Of a DNA stretch of 64,000 nt, positions 14,012-26,830 are shown in pieces. How positions within the stretch are numbered: position 1 is the stretch's first letter; each line of letters begins with the position of its first letter. This DNA comes from Dermacentor variabilis. Taxonomy: Eukaryota > Arthropoda > Arachnida > Ixodida > Ixodidae. The notes under the pieces were generated by a model. It was not told the DNA's origin. It saw nothing but the letters and a program-made list of their open reading frames with translations, and did not search any database. The position numbers and the translations under genes were made by a program. The DNA is taken from NCBI RefSeq assembly GCF_050947875.1, contig NC_134573.1, positions 37,387,115 to 37,451,114 of the forward strand, written 5' to 3'.

Positions 14012-17000
14012 ACAAGCTACTGCCCAAGTGCAACTGTCACCTCAAGAGCACTAGGGGCACAGACAGTGGAATGTGAAACAAACCGCTGCACAAGTGCAAC
14101 AGTCACCTCAAGAACACTCGAAACACAGAAAACGGAATATGAAATATGCTGTTGTAGAAGTGCGCAGTCACATCAAGAAAACTCTTAACACAGACAGCGG
14201 AATGCGAAACTAGCCACTGCACAAGTGCAACAGACACCTCGAGAACACTCGGAACACAGACAGCGGAATGTGAAACTAGCCTCTGCACAAGTCCAACAGT
14301 CACCTCAAGAACACTCGGAGCACAGACAGTGGAATGTGAAACAAGCCACTGCACAAGTGTAACAGTCACCTCAAGAATACTCGGAACACAGACAGCCGAA
14401 TCTGAAACAAGCCATTGCTCAAGTGACACAGTCACTTCAAGAAAACTCTTTACACAGACAGCGGAATGTAGAACTAGCCACTGCACAAGTGCAACAGTCA
14501 CCTCAAGAACCCTCGGAGCACAGACAGCCGGATTTGAAATAAACCACTGCACAAGTGCAGCAATCACCTCAAGAAAACTCTTAACACAGACAGCGGAATG
14601 TAAAACTAGCCACTGGACAAGTGCAACAGTAGTTCAAGAACACTCGGAGCACAGACAGCAGAATCTGAAACAAGCCACAGCACAAGTGCAACAATCACCT
14701 CAAGAACACTCGGAACATAGACAGTATAATGTGAAACAAGCCACTCCACATGTGCAATAGTCACCGCAAGAACACTCGGAACACAGACAGTAGAATGTGA
14801 AACAAGCCACTCCACAAGGGCAACAGTCCCCTCCAGAACACTCGGAACACAGACAGCGGAATGTGAAACAAGCTACTGCACAAGTGCAGCAGTCACCTCA
14901 AGAAAACTCTTAACACAGACAGCGAAATGTGAAACTAGCCACTGCACAAGCGCAGCAGTCACCACAAGAACAATCGGAACACAGACAGCGGAATGTGAAA
15001 GAAGCTACTGCACAAGTGCAACAGTCACTTCAAGAAAACTCTTAACACAGCCAGCGGAATGCGAAACTAGCCACTGCACAAGTGCAGCAGTCACCTCAAG
15101 AACACTCAGAACAGAGACAGTAGAATGTGAAACAAGCGACTGCACAAGTGCAACAGTCAACTCAAGAAAACTCTTAAAACAGACAGCAGAATCTGAAACA
15201 ATCCACTGCTCAAGTGCAACAGTCACTTCAAGAAAACTCTTAACACAGACAGCTGAATGCGAAACTAGCCACTGCACAAGTGCAACAGTCACCTCAAGAA
15301 CACTCGGAACACAGACAGCGGAATGTGAAACAAGCTACTGCTCAAGTGCAACAGTCACCTCAAGAAAACTCTTAAGACAGACAGCGGAATATAAAACTAG
15401 CCACTACACAAGTGCAACAGTCACCTCAAGAACACTCGGAGCACAGACAGCCGGATCTGAAATAGGCCACTGCACAAGTGCAACAATCACCTCAAGAAAA
15501 CTCGGAAAACAGACAGCAGAATCCAAAACAAGCCACTGCACAAGTGCAACAGTCACCTCAAGAACACTCGGAACGCAGACAGCGGAATGTGAAACTAGCT
15601 ACTGCGCAAGTGCAACAGTCACCTCAAGAAAACTCTTAACACAGAATGCCGAATGTGAAACTAGCCACTGCACAAGTGCAACAGTCAGCTCAAGAACACT
15701 CGCAACACAGACAGCGGAATGTGAAACAACCTACTGCACAAGTGCAACAGTCACCTCAAGAAAACTCTTACCACAGACAGCCGAATGTGAAACTAGCCAC
15801 TGCACAAGTGCATCAGTAACCTCAAGAACACTCGGAACACAGCCATCGGAATGTGAAACCAGCCACTGCACAAGTGCAACAGTCACCTCAAGAACGCTCG
15901 GATCACAGACAGTAGAATGTCAAACAAGCCACTGCACAAGTGCAACAGTCACCTCAAGAACACTCGGAGCACAGACAGTGGAATGTGAAACAAGCCGCTG
16001 CACAAGTGCAACAGTCACCTCAAGATCACTTGAAACACAGACAGCGGAATCTGAAACAAGCCACTGCACAAGTGCAACAGTCACCTCAAGAAAACTCTTA
16101 ATGCACACAGCCGAATGCGAAACTAGCCACTGCACAAGTGCAACAGTCACCTCAAGAACACTCGGAACACAGGCAGCGGAATGTGAAACAAGCTACTGCA
16201 CAAGTGCAACAGTCACCTCAAGAAAAGTCTTAAAACAGACATCGGTATGTGAAACTGGCCACTGCACAAGTGCAACAGCCACCTCAAGAACACTCGGAAC
16301 ACAGATAGCAGAAACTGAAACAAGCCACTCCACAAGTGCAACAGTCACCTCAAGAACACTCGGAACACAGACAGCAGAATCTGAAACAAGCCACTGCACA
16401 AGTGCAACAGTCACCTCAAGAAAACTCTTAACACAGACAGCAGAATCTGATACAAGCCACTGCACAAGTGCAACAGTCACCTCAATAGAACTCTTAACAC
16501 AGAATGCCGAATGTGAAACTAGCCACTGCACAAGTGCAACAGTCACCTCAAGAACACTCGCAACAATGACAGCGGAATGTGAAACAACCTACTGCACAAG
16601 TGCAACAGTCACCTCAAGAAAACTCTTACCACAGACAGCCGAATGTGAAACTAGCCACTGCACAAGTGCAACAGTAACCTCAAGAACACTCGGAACACAG
16701 CCATCGGAATGCGAAACCAGCCACTGCACAAGTGCAACAGTCACCTCAAGAACACTCGGATAACAGACAGTAGGATGTCAAACAAGCCACTGCACAAGTG
16801 CAACAGTCACCTCAAGAACACTCGGAGCACAGACAGCGGAATGTGAAACAAGCCGCTGCACAAATTCAACAGTCACCTCAAGAACACTTCAAACACAGAC
16901 AGCAGAATATGAAATATGCTCTTGTAGAAGTGCAACAGTCACATCAAGAAAACTCTTAACACAGACAGCGGAATGCGAAACTAGCCACTGCACAGGTGCA

Positions 17001-20000
17001 ACAGACACCTCGAGAACACTCGGAACACAGACAGTAGAATGTGAAACAAGCCACTCCACAAGTGCAGCAGTCACCTCAAGAACACTCGGAACACAGATAG
17101 CAGAATCTGAAAGAAGCCACTGCACAAGTGCAACAGTCACCTCAAGAAAACTCTTAACACAGACAGCGGAATGTGAAACTAGCCACTGCAAAAGTGCAAC
17201 AGTCACCTCTAGAACACTCGCAACAAAGACAGTGGAATGTGAAACAAGCTACTGCACAAGTGCAACTGTCACCTCAAGAGCACTAGGGGCACAGACAGTG
17301 GAATGTGAAACAAACCGCTGCACAAGTGCAACAGTCACCTCAAGAACACTCGAAACACAGAAAACGGAATATGAAATATGCTGTTGTAGAAGTGCGCAGT
17401 CACATCAAGAAAACTCTTAACACAGACAGCGGAATGCGAAACTAGCCACTGCACAAGTGCAACAGACACCTCGAGAACACTCGGAACACAGACAGCGGAA
17501 TGTGAAACTAGCCTCTGCACAAGTCCAACAGTCACCTCAAGAACACTCGGAGCACAGACAGTGGAATGTGAAACAAGCCACTGCACAAGTGTAACAGTCA
17601 CCTCAAGAATACTCGGAACACAGACAGCCGAATCTGAAACAAGCCATTGCTCAAGTGACACAGTCACTTCAAGAAAACTCTTTACACAGACAGCGGAATG
17701 TAGAAATAGCCACTGCACAAGTGCAACAGTCACCTCAAGAACCCTCGGAGCACAGACAGCCGGATTTGAAATAAACCACTGCACAACTGCAGCAATCACC
17801 TCAAGAAAACTCTTAACACAGACAGCGGAATGTAAAACTAGCCACTGGACAAGTGCAACAGTAGTTCAAGAACACTCGGAGCACAGACAGCAGAATCTGA
17901 AACAAGCCACAGCACAAGTGCAACAATCACCTCAAGAACACTCGGAACATAGACAGTATAATGTGAAACAAGCCACTCCACATGTGCAATAGTCACCGCA
18001 AGAACACTCGGAACACAGACAGTAGAATGTGAAACAAGCCACTCCACAAGGGCAACAGTCCCCTCCAGAACACTCGGAACACAGACAGCGGAATGTGAAA
18101 CAAGCTACTGCACAAGTGCAGCAGTCACCTCAAGAAAACTCTTAACACAGACAGCGAAATGTGAAACTAGCCACTGCACAAGCGCAGCAGTCACCACAAG
18201 AACAATCGGAACACAGACAGCGGAATGTGAAAGAAGCTACTGCACAAGTGCAACAGTCACTTCAAGAAAACTCTTAACACAGCCAGCGGAATGCGAAACT
18301 AGCCACTGCACAAGTGCAACAGTCACCTCAAGAACACTCAGAACAGAGACAGTAGAATGTGAAACAAGCGACTGCACAAGTGCAACAGTCAACTCAAGAA
18401 AACTCTTAAAACAGACAGCAGAATCTGAAACAATCCACTGCTCAAGTGCAACAGTCACTTCAAGAAAACTCTTAACACAGACAGCTGAATGCGAAACTAG
18501 CCACTGCACAAGTGCAACAGTCACCTCAAGAACACTCGGAACACAGACAGCGGAATGTGAAACAAGCTACTGCTCAAGTGCAACAGTCACCTCAAGAAAA
18601 CTCTTAAGACAGACAGCGGAATATAAAACTAGCCACTACACAAGTGCAACAGTCACCTCAAGAACACTCGGAGCACAGACAGCCGGATCTGAAATAGGCC
18701 ACTGCACAAGTGCAACAATCACCTCAAGAAAACTCGGAAAACAGACAGCAGAATCCGAAACAAGCCACTGCACAAGTGCAACAGTCACCTCAAGAACACT
18801 CGGAACGCAGACAGCGGAATGTGAAACTAGCTACTGCGCAAGTGCAACAGTCACCTCAAGAAAACTCTTACCACAGACAGCCGAATGTGAAACTAGCCAC
18901 TGCACAAGTGCATCAGTAACCTCAAGAACACTCGGAACACAGCCATCGGAATGTGAAACCAGCCACTGCACAAGTGCAACAGTCACCTCAAGAACGCTCG
19001 GATCACAGACAGTAGAATGTCAAACAAGCCACTGCACAAGTGCAACAGTCACCTCAAGAACACTCGGAGCACAGACAGTGGAATGTGAAACAAGCCGCTG
19101 CACAAGTGCAACAGTCACCTCAAGATCACTTGAAACACAGACAGCGGAATCTGAAACAAGCCACTGCACAAGTGCAACAGTCACCTCAAGAAAACTCTTA
19201 ATGCACACAGCCGAATGCGAAACTAGCCACTGCACAAGTGCAACAGACACCTCAAGAACACTCGGAACACAGGCAGCGGAATGTGAAACAAGCTACTGCA
19301 CAAGTGCAACAGTCACCTCAAGAACACTCGGAGCACAGACAGTGGAATGTGAAACAAGCCGCTGCACAAGTGCAACAGTCACCTCAAGATCACTTGAAAC
19401 ACAGACAGCGGAATCTGAAACAAGCCACTGCACAAGTGCAACAGTCACCTCAAGAAAACTCTTAATGCACACAGCCGAATGCGAAACTAGCCACTGCACA
19501 AGTGCAACAGTCACCTCAAGAACACTCGGAACACAGGCAGCGGAATGTGAAACAAGCTACTGCACAAGTGCAACAGTCACCTCAAGAAAAGTCTTAAAAC
19601 AGACATCGGTATGTGAAACTGGCCACTGCACAAGTGCAACAGCCACCTCAAGAACACTCGGAACACAGATAGTAGAAACTGAAACAAGCCACTCCACAAG
19701 TGCAACAGTCACCTCAAGAACACTCGGAACACAGACAGCAGAATCTGAAACAAGCCACTGCACAAGTGCAACAGTCACCTCAAGAAAACTCTTAACACAG
19801 ACAGCAGAATCTGATACAAGCCACTGCACAAGTGCAACAGTCACCTCAATAGAACTCTTAACACAGAATGCCGAATGTGAAACTAGCCACTGCACAAGTG
19901 CAACAGTCACCTCAAGAACACTCGCAACAATGACAGCGGAATGTGAAACAACCTACTGCACAAGTGCAACAGTCACCTCAAGAAAACTCTTACCACAGAC

Positions 20001-23000
20001 AGCCGAATGTGAAACTAGCCACTGCACAAGTGCAACAGTAACCTCAAGAACACTCGGAACACAGCCATCGGAATGCGAAACCAGCCACTGCACAAGTGCA
20101 ACAGTCACCTCAAGAACACTCGGATAACAGACAGTAGGATGTCAAACAAGCCACTGCACAAGTGCAACAGTCACCTCAAGAACACTCGGAGCACAGACAG
20201 CGGAATGTGAAACAAGCCGCTGCACAAATTCAACAGTCACCTCAAGAACACTTCAAACACAGACAGCAGAATATGAAATATGCTCTTGTAGAAGTGCAAC
20301 AGTCACATCAAGAAAACTCTTAACACAGACAGCGGAATGCGAAACTAGCCACTGCACAGGTGCAACAGACACCTCGAGAACACTCGGAACACAGACAGTA
20401 GAATGTGAAACAAGCCACTCCACAAGTGCAGCAGTCACCTCAAGAACACTCGGAACACAGATAGCAGAATCTGAAAGAAGCCACTGCACAAGTGCAACAG
20501 TCACCTCAAGAAAACTCTTAACACAGACAGCGGAATGTGAAACTAGCCACTGCAAAAGTGCAACAGTCACCTCTAGAACACTCGCAACAAAGACAGTGGA
20601 ATGTGAAACAAGCTACTGCACAAGTGCAACTGTCACCTCAAGAGCACTAGGGGCACAGACAGTGGAATGTGAAACAAACCGCTGCACAAGTGCAACAGTC
20701 ACCTCAAGAACACTCGAAACACAGAAAACGGAATATGAAATATGCTGTTGTAGAAGTGCGCAGTCACATCAAGAAAACTCTTAACACAGACAGCGGAATG
20801 CGAAACTAGCCACTGCACAAGTGCAACAGACACCTCGAGAACACTCGGAACACAGACAGCGGAATGTGAAACTAGCCTCTGCACAAGTCCAACAGTCACC
20901 TCAAGAACACTCGGAGCACAGACAGTGGAATGTGAAACAAGCCACTGCACAAGTGTAACAGTCACCTCAAGAATACTCGGAACACAGACAGCCGAATCTG
21001 AAACAAGCCATTGCTCAAGTGACACAGTCACTTCAAGAAAACTCTTTACACAGACAGCGGAATGTAGAACTAGCCACTGCACAAGTGCAACAGTCACCTC
21101 AAGAACCCTCGGAGCACAGACAGCCGGATTTGAAATAAACCACTGCACAACTGCAGCAATCACCTCAAGAAAACTCTTAACACAGACAGCGGAATGTAAA
21201 ACTAGCCACTGGACAAGTGCAACAGTAGTTCAAGAACACTCGGAGCACAGACAGCAGAATCTGAAACAAGCCACAGCACAAGTGCAACAATCACCTCAAG
21301 AACACTCGGAACATAGACAGTATAATGTGAAACAAGCCACTCCACATGTGCAATAGTCACCGCAAGAACACTCGGAACACAGACAGTAGAATGTGAAACA
21401 AGCCACTCCACAAGGGCAACAGTCCCCTCCAGAACACTCGGAACACAGACAGCGGAATGTGAAACAAGCTACTGCACAAGTGCAGCAGTCACCTCAAGAA
21501 AACTCTTAACACAGACAGCGAAATGTGAAACTAGCCACTGCACAAGCGCAGCAGTCACCACAAGAACAATCGGAACACAGACAGCGGAATGTGAAAGAAG
21601 CTACTGCACAAGTGCAACAGTCACTTCAAGAAAACTCTTAACACAGCCAACGGAATGCGAAACTAGCCACTGCACAAGTGCAACAGTCACCTCAAGAACA
21701 CTCAGAACAGAGACAGTAGAATGTGAAACAAGCGACTGCACAAGTGCAACAGTCAACTCAAGAAAACTCTTAAAACAGACAGCAGAATCTGAAACAATCC
21801 ACTGCTCAAGTGCAACAGTCACTTCAAGAAAACTCTTAACACAGACAGCTGAATGCGAAACTAGCCACTGCACAAGTGCAACAGTCACCTCAAGAACACT
21901 CGGAACACAGACAGCGGAATGTGAAACAAGCTACTGCTCAAGTGCAACAGTCACCTCAAGAAAACTCTTAAGACAGACAGCGGAATATAAAACTAGCCAC
22001 TACACAAGTGCAACAGTCACCTCAAGAACACTCGGAGCACAGACAGCCGGATCTGAAATAGGCCACTGCACAAGTGCAACAATCACCTCAAGAAAACTCG
22101 GAAAACAGACAGCAGAATCCGAAACAAGCCACTGCACAAGTGCAACAGTCACCTCAAGAACACTCGGAACGCAGACAGCGGAATGTGAAACTAGCTACTG
22201 CGCAAGTGCAACAGTCACCTCAAGAAAACTCTTACCACAGACAGCCGAATGTGAAACTAGCCACTGCACAAGTGCATCAGTAACCTCAAGAACACTCGGA
22301 ACACAGCCATCGGAATGTGAAACCAGCCACTGCACAAGTGCAACAGTCACCTCAAGAACGCTCGGATCACAGACAGTAGAATGTCAAACAAGCCACTGCA
22401 CAAGTGCAACAGTCACCTCAAGAACACTCGGAGCACAGACAGTGGAATGTGAAACAAGCCGCTGCACAAGTGCAACAGTCACCTCAAGATCACTTGAAAC
22501 ACAGACAGCGGAATCTGAAACAAGCCACTGCACAAGTGCAACAGTCACCTCAAGAAAACTCTTAATGCACACAGCCGAATGCGAAACTAGCCACTGCACA
22601 AGTGCAACAGTCACCTCAAGAACACTCGGAACACAGGCAGCGGAATGTGAAACAAGCTACTGCACAAGTGCAACAGTCACCTCAAGAAAAGTCTTAAAAC
22701 AGACATCGGTATGTGAAACTGGCCACTGCACAAGTGCAACAGCCACCTCAAGAACACTCGGAACACAGATAGTAGAATCTGAAACAAGCCACTCCACAAG
22801 TGCAACAGTCACCTCAAGAACACTCGGAACACAGACAGCAGAATCTGAAACAAGCCACTGCACAAGTGCAACAGTCACCTCAAGAAAACTCTTAACACAG
22901 ACAGCAGAATCTGATACAAGCCACTGCACAAGTGCAACAGTCACCTCAATAGAACTCTTAACACAGAATGCCGAATGTGAAACTAGCCACTGCACAAGTG

Positions 23001-23360
23001 CAACAGTCACCTCAAGAACACTCGCAACAATGACAGCGGAATGTGAAACAACCTACTGCACAAGTGCAACAGTCACCTCAAGAAAACTCTTACCACAGAC
23101 AGCCGAATGTGAAACTAGCCACTGCACAAGTGCAACAGTCACCTCAAGAACACTCGCAACAATGACAGCGGAATGTGAAACAACCTACTGCACAAGTGCA
23201 ACAGTCACCTCAAGAAAACTCTTACCACAGACAGCCGAATGTGAAACTAGCCACTGCACAAGTGCAACAGTAACCTCAAGAACACTCGGAACACAGCCAT
23301 CGGAATGCGAAACCAGCCACTGCACAAGTGCAACAGTCACCTCAAGAACACTCGGATAAC
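13480..23360 (+). repeat. Higher-order block B, three tandem copies of 3.1-3.4 kb
   Basis: Three successive copies begin near 13,480, 16,740 and 20,110. The offset between copies 1 and 2 is 3,232 bp, falling to 3,100 after a 132-bp difference near 15,640 and rising to 3,364 after a 264-bp insertion near 19,320. Between copies 2 and 3 the offset is 3,364, changing to 3,232 near 23,150. Every step is a multiple of 132 bp, the length of a monomer pair. Copies share landmarks such as AAATATGCTGTTGTAG at about 14,143, 17,374 and 20,738. Confidence 0.9.
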
Positions 23361-26300
23361 AGACAGTAGGATGTCAAACAAGCCACTGCACAAGTGCAAC
23401 AGTCACCTCAAGAACACTCGGAGCACAGACAGTGGAATGTGAAACAAGCCGCTGCACAAATTCAACAGTCACCTCAAGAACACTTCAAACACAGACAGCA
23501 GAATATGAAATATGCTCTTGTAGAAGTGCAACAGTCACATCAAGAAAACTCTTAACACAGACAGCGGAATGCGAAACTAGCCACTGCACAGGTGCAACAG
23601 ACACCTCGAGAACACTCGGAACACAGACAGTAGAATGTGAAACAAGCCACTCCACAAGTGCAGCAGTCACCTCAAGAACACTCGGAACACAGATAGCAGA
23701 ATCTGAAAGAAGCCACTGCACAAGTGCAACAGTCACCTCAAGAAAACTCTTAACACAGACAGCGGAATGTGAAACTAGCCACTGCAAAAGTGCAACAGTC
23801 ACCTCTAGAACACTCGCAACAAAGACAGTGGAATGTGAAACAAGCTACTGCACAAGTGCAACTGTCACCTCAAGAGCACTAGGGGCACAGACAGTGGAAT
23901 GTGAAACAAACCGCTGCACAAGTGCAACAGTCACCTCAAGAACACTCGAAACACAGACAACGGAATATGAAATATGCTGTTGTAGAAGTGCGCAGTCACA
24001 TCAAGAAAACTCTTAACACAGACAGCGGAATGCGAAACTAGCCACTGCACAAGTGCAACAGACACCTCGAGTACACTGGGAACACAGACAGCGGAATGTG
24101 AAACTAGCCTCTGCACAAGTGCAGCAGTCACCTCAAGAACACTCGGAGCACAGACAGTGGAATGTGAAACAAGCCACTGCACAAGTGTAACAGTCACCTC
24201 AAGAATACTCGGAACACAGACAGCCGAATCTGAAACAAGCCATTGCTCAAGTGACACAGTCACTTCAAGAAAACTCTTAACACAGACAGCGGAATGTAAA
24301 ACTAACCACTGCACAAGTGCAACAGTCACCTCAAGAACCCTCGGAGCACAGACAGCCGGATTTGAAATAAACCACTGCACAAGTGCAGCAATCACCTCAA
24401 GAAAACTCTTAACACAGACAGCGGAATGTCAAACTAGCCACTGGACAAGTGCAACAGTCATTCAAGAACACTCGGAGCACAGACAGCAGAATCTGAAACA
24501 AGCCACAGCACAAGTGCAACAATCACCTCAAGAACACTCGGAACACAGACAGTATAATGTGAAACAAGCCACTCCACATGTGCAATAGTCACCGCAAGAA
24601 CACTCGGAACACAGACAGTAGAATGTGAAACAAGCCACTCCACAAGGGCAACAGTCCCCTCCAGAACACTCGGAACACAGACAGCGGAATGTGAAACAAG
24701 CTACTGCACAAGTGCAGCAGTCACCTCAAGAAAACTCTTAACACAGACAGCGAAATGTGAAACTAGCCACTGCACAAGTGCAACAGTCACCACAAGAACA
24801 ATCGCAACACAGACAGCGGAATGTGAAAGAAGCTACTGCACAAGTGCAACAGTCACTTCAAGAAAACTCTTAACACAGCCAGCGGAATGCGAAACTAGCC
24901 ACTGCACAAGTGCAACAGTAACCTCAAGAACACTCAGAACAGAGACAGTAGAATCTGAAACAAGCGACTGCACAAGTGCAACAGTCAACTCAAGAAAACT
25001 CTTAAAACAGACAGCAGAATCTGAAACAATCCACTGCTCAAGTGCAACAGTCACTTCAAGAAAACTCTTAACACAGACAGCTGAATGCGAAACTAGCCAC
25101 TGCACAAGTGCAACAGTCACCTCAAGAACACTCGGAACACAGACAGCGGAATGTGAAACAAGCTACTGCTCAAGTGCAACAGTCACCTCAAGAAAACTCT
25201 TAAGACAGACAGCGGAATGTAAAACTAGCCACTACACAAGTGCAACAGTCACCTCAAGAACACTCGGAGCACAGACAGCCGGATCTGAAATAGGCCACTG
25301 CACAAGTGCAACAATCACCTCAAGAAAACTCGGAAAACAGACAGCAGAATCCGAAACAAGCCACTGCACAAGTGCAACAGTCACCTCAAGAACACTCGGA
25401 ACGCAGACAGCGGAATGTGAAACAAGCTACTGCGCAAGTGCAACAGTCACCTCAAGAAAACTCTTAACACAGACAGCGGAATGCGAAACTAGATACTGCG
25501 CAAGTGCAACAGTCACCTCAAGAACACTCGGAGCACAGACAGCAGAATCTGATACAAGCCACTGCACAAGTGCAACAGTCACCTCAATAGAACTCTTAAC
25601 ACAGAATGCCGAATGTGAAACTAGCCACTGCACAAGTGCAACAGTCACCTCAAGAACACTCGCAACAATGACAGCGGAATGTGAAACAACCTAGTGCACA
25701 AGTGCAACAGTCACCTCAAGAAAACTCTTACCACAGACAGCCGAATGTGAAACTAGCCACTGCACAAGTGCAACAGTAACCTCAAGAACACTCGGAACAC
25801 AGCCATCGGAATGTGAAACCAGCCACTGCACAAGTGCAACAGTCACCTCAAGAACACTCGGATCACAGACAGTAGAACGTCAAACAAGCCACTGCACAAG
25901 TGCAACAGTCACCTCAAGAACACTCGGAGCACAGACAGTGGAATGTGAAACAAGCCGCTGCACAAGTTCAACAGTCACCTCAAGAACACTTGAAACACAG
26001 ACAGCGGAATATGAAATATGCTCTTGTAGAAGTGCAACAGTCACATCAAGAAAACTCTTAACACAGACAGCGGAATGCGAAACTAGCCACTGCACAAGTG
26101 CAACAGACACCTCGAGAACACTCGGAACACAGACAGTAGAATGTGAAACAAGCCACTCCACAAGTGCAGCAGTCACCTCAAGAACACTCGGAACACAGAT
26201 AGCAGAATCTGAAAGAAGCCACTGCACAAGTGCAACAGTCACCTCAAGAAAACTCTTAACACAGACAGCGGAATGTGAAACTAGCCACTGCAAAAGTGCA

Positions 26301-26830
26301 ACAGTCACCTCTAGAACACTCGCAACAAAGACAGTGGAATGTGAAACAAGCTACTGCACAAGTGCAACTGTCACCTCAAGAGCACTAGGGGCACAGACAG
26401 TGGAATGTGAAACAAACCGCTGCACAAGTGCAACAGTCACCTCAAGAACACTCGAAACACAGAAAACGGAATATGAAATATGCTGTTGTAGAAGTGCGCA
26501 GTCACATCAAGAAAACTCTTAACACAGACAGCGGAATGCGAAACTAGCCACTGCACAAGTGCAACAGACACCTCGAGAACACTCGGAACACAGACAGCGG
26601 AATGTGAAACTAGCCTCTGCACAAGTCCAACAGTCACCTCAAGAACACTCGGAGCACAGACAGTGGAATGTGAAACAAGCCACAGCACAAGTGTAACAGT
26701 CACCTCAAGAATACTCGGAACACAGACAGCCGAATCTGAAACAAGCCATTGCTCAAGTGACACAGTCACTTCAAGAAAACTCTTTACACAGACAGCGGAA
26801 TGTAGAACTAGCCACTGCACAAGTGCAACA
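23360..26830 (+). repeat. Block B-like copy 4, closest to the stretch at 10.1-12.6 kb
   Basis: This stretch continues block B at an offset of 3,232 bp. Over much of its length it matches about 10,400-12,600 more closely, at a constant offset of 13,720 bp, including the GTACACTGGGAACACAG variant near 10,343 and 24,070. Its last part matches about 13,600-14,530 at an offset of 12,334 bp. The difference between those offsets is 1,386, as expected because the left source is itself duplicated by 1,386 bp. Confidence 0.8.
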
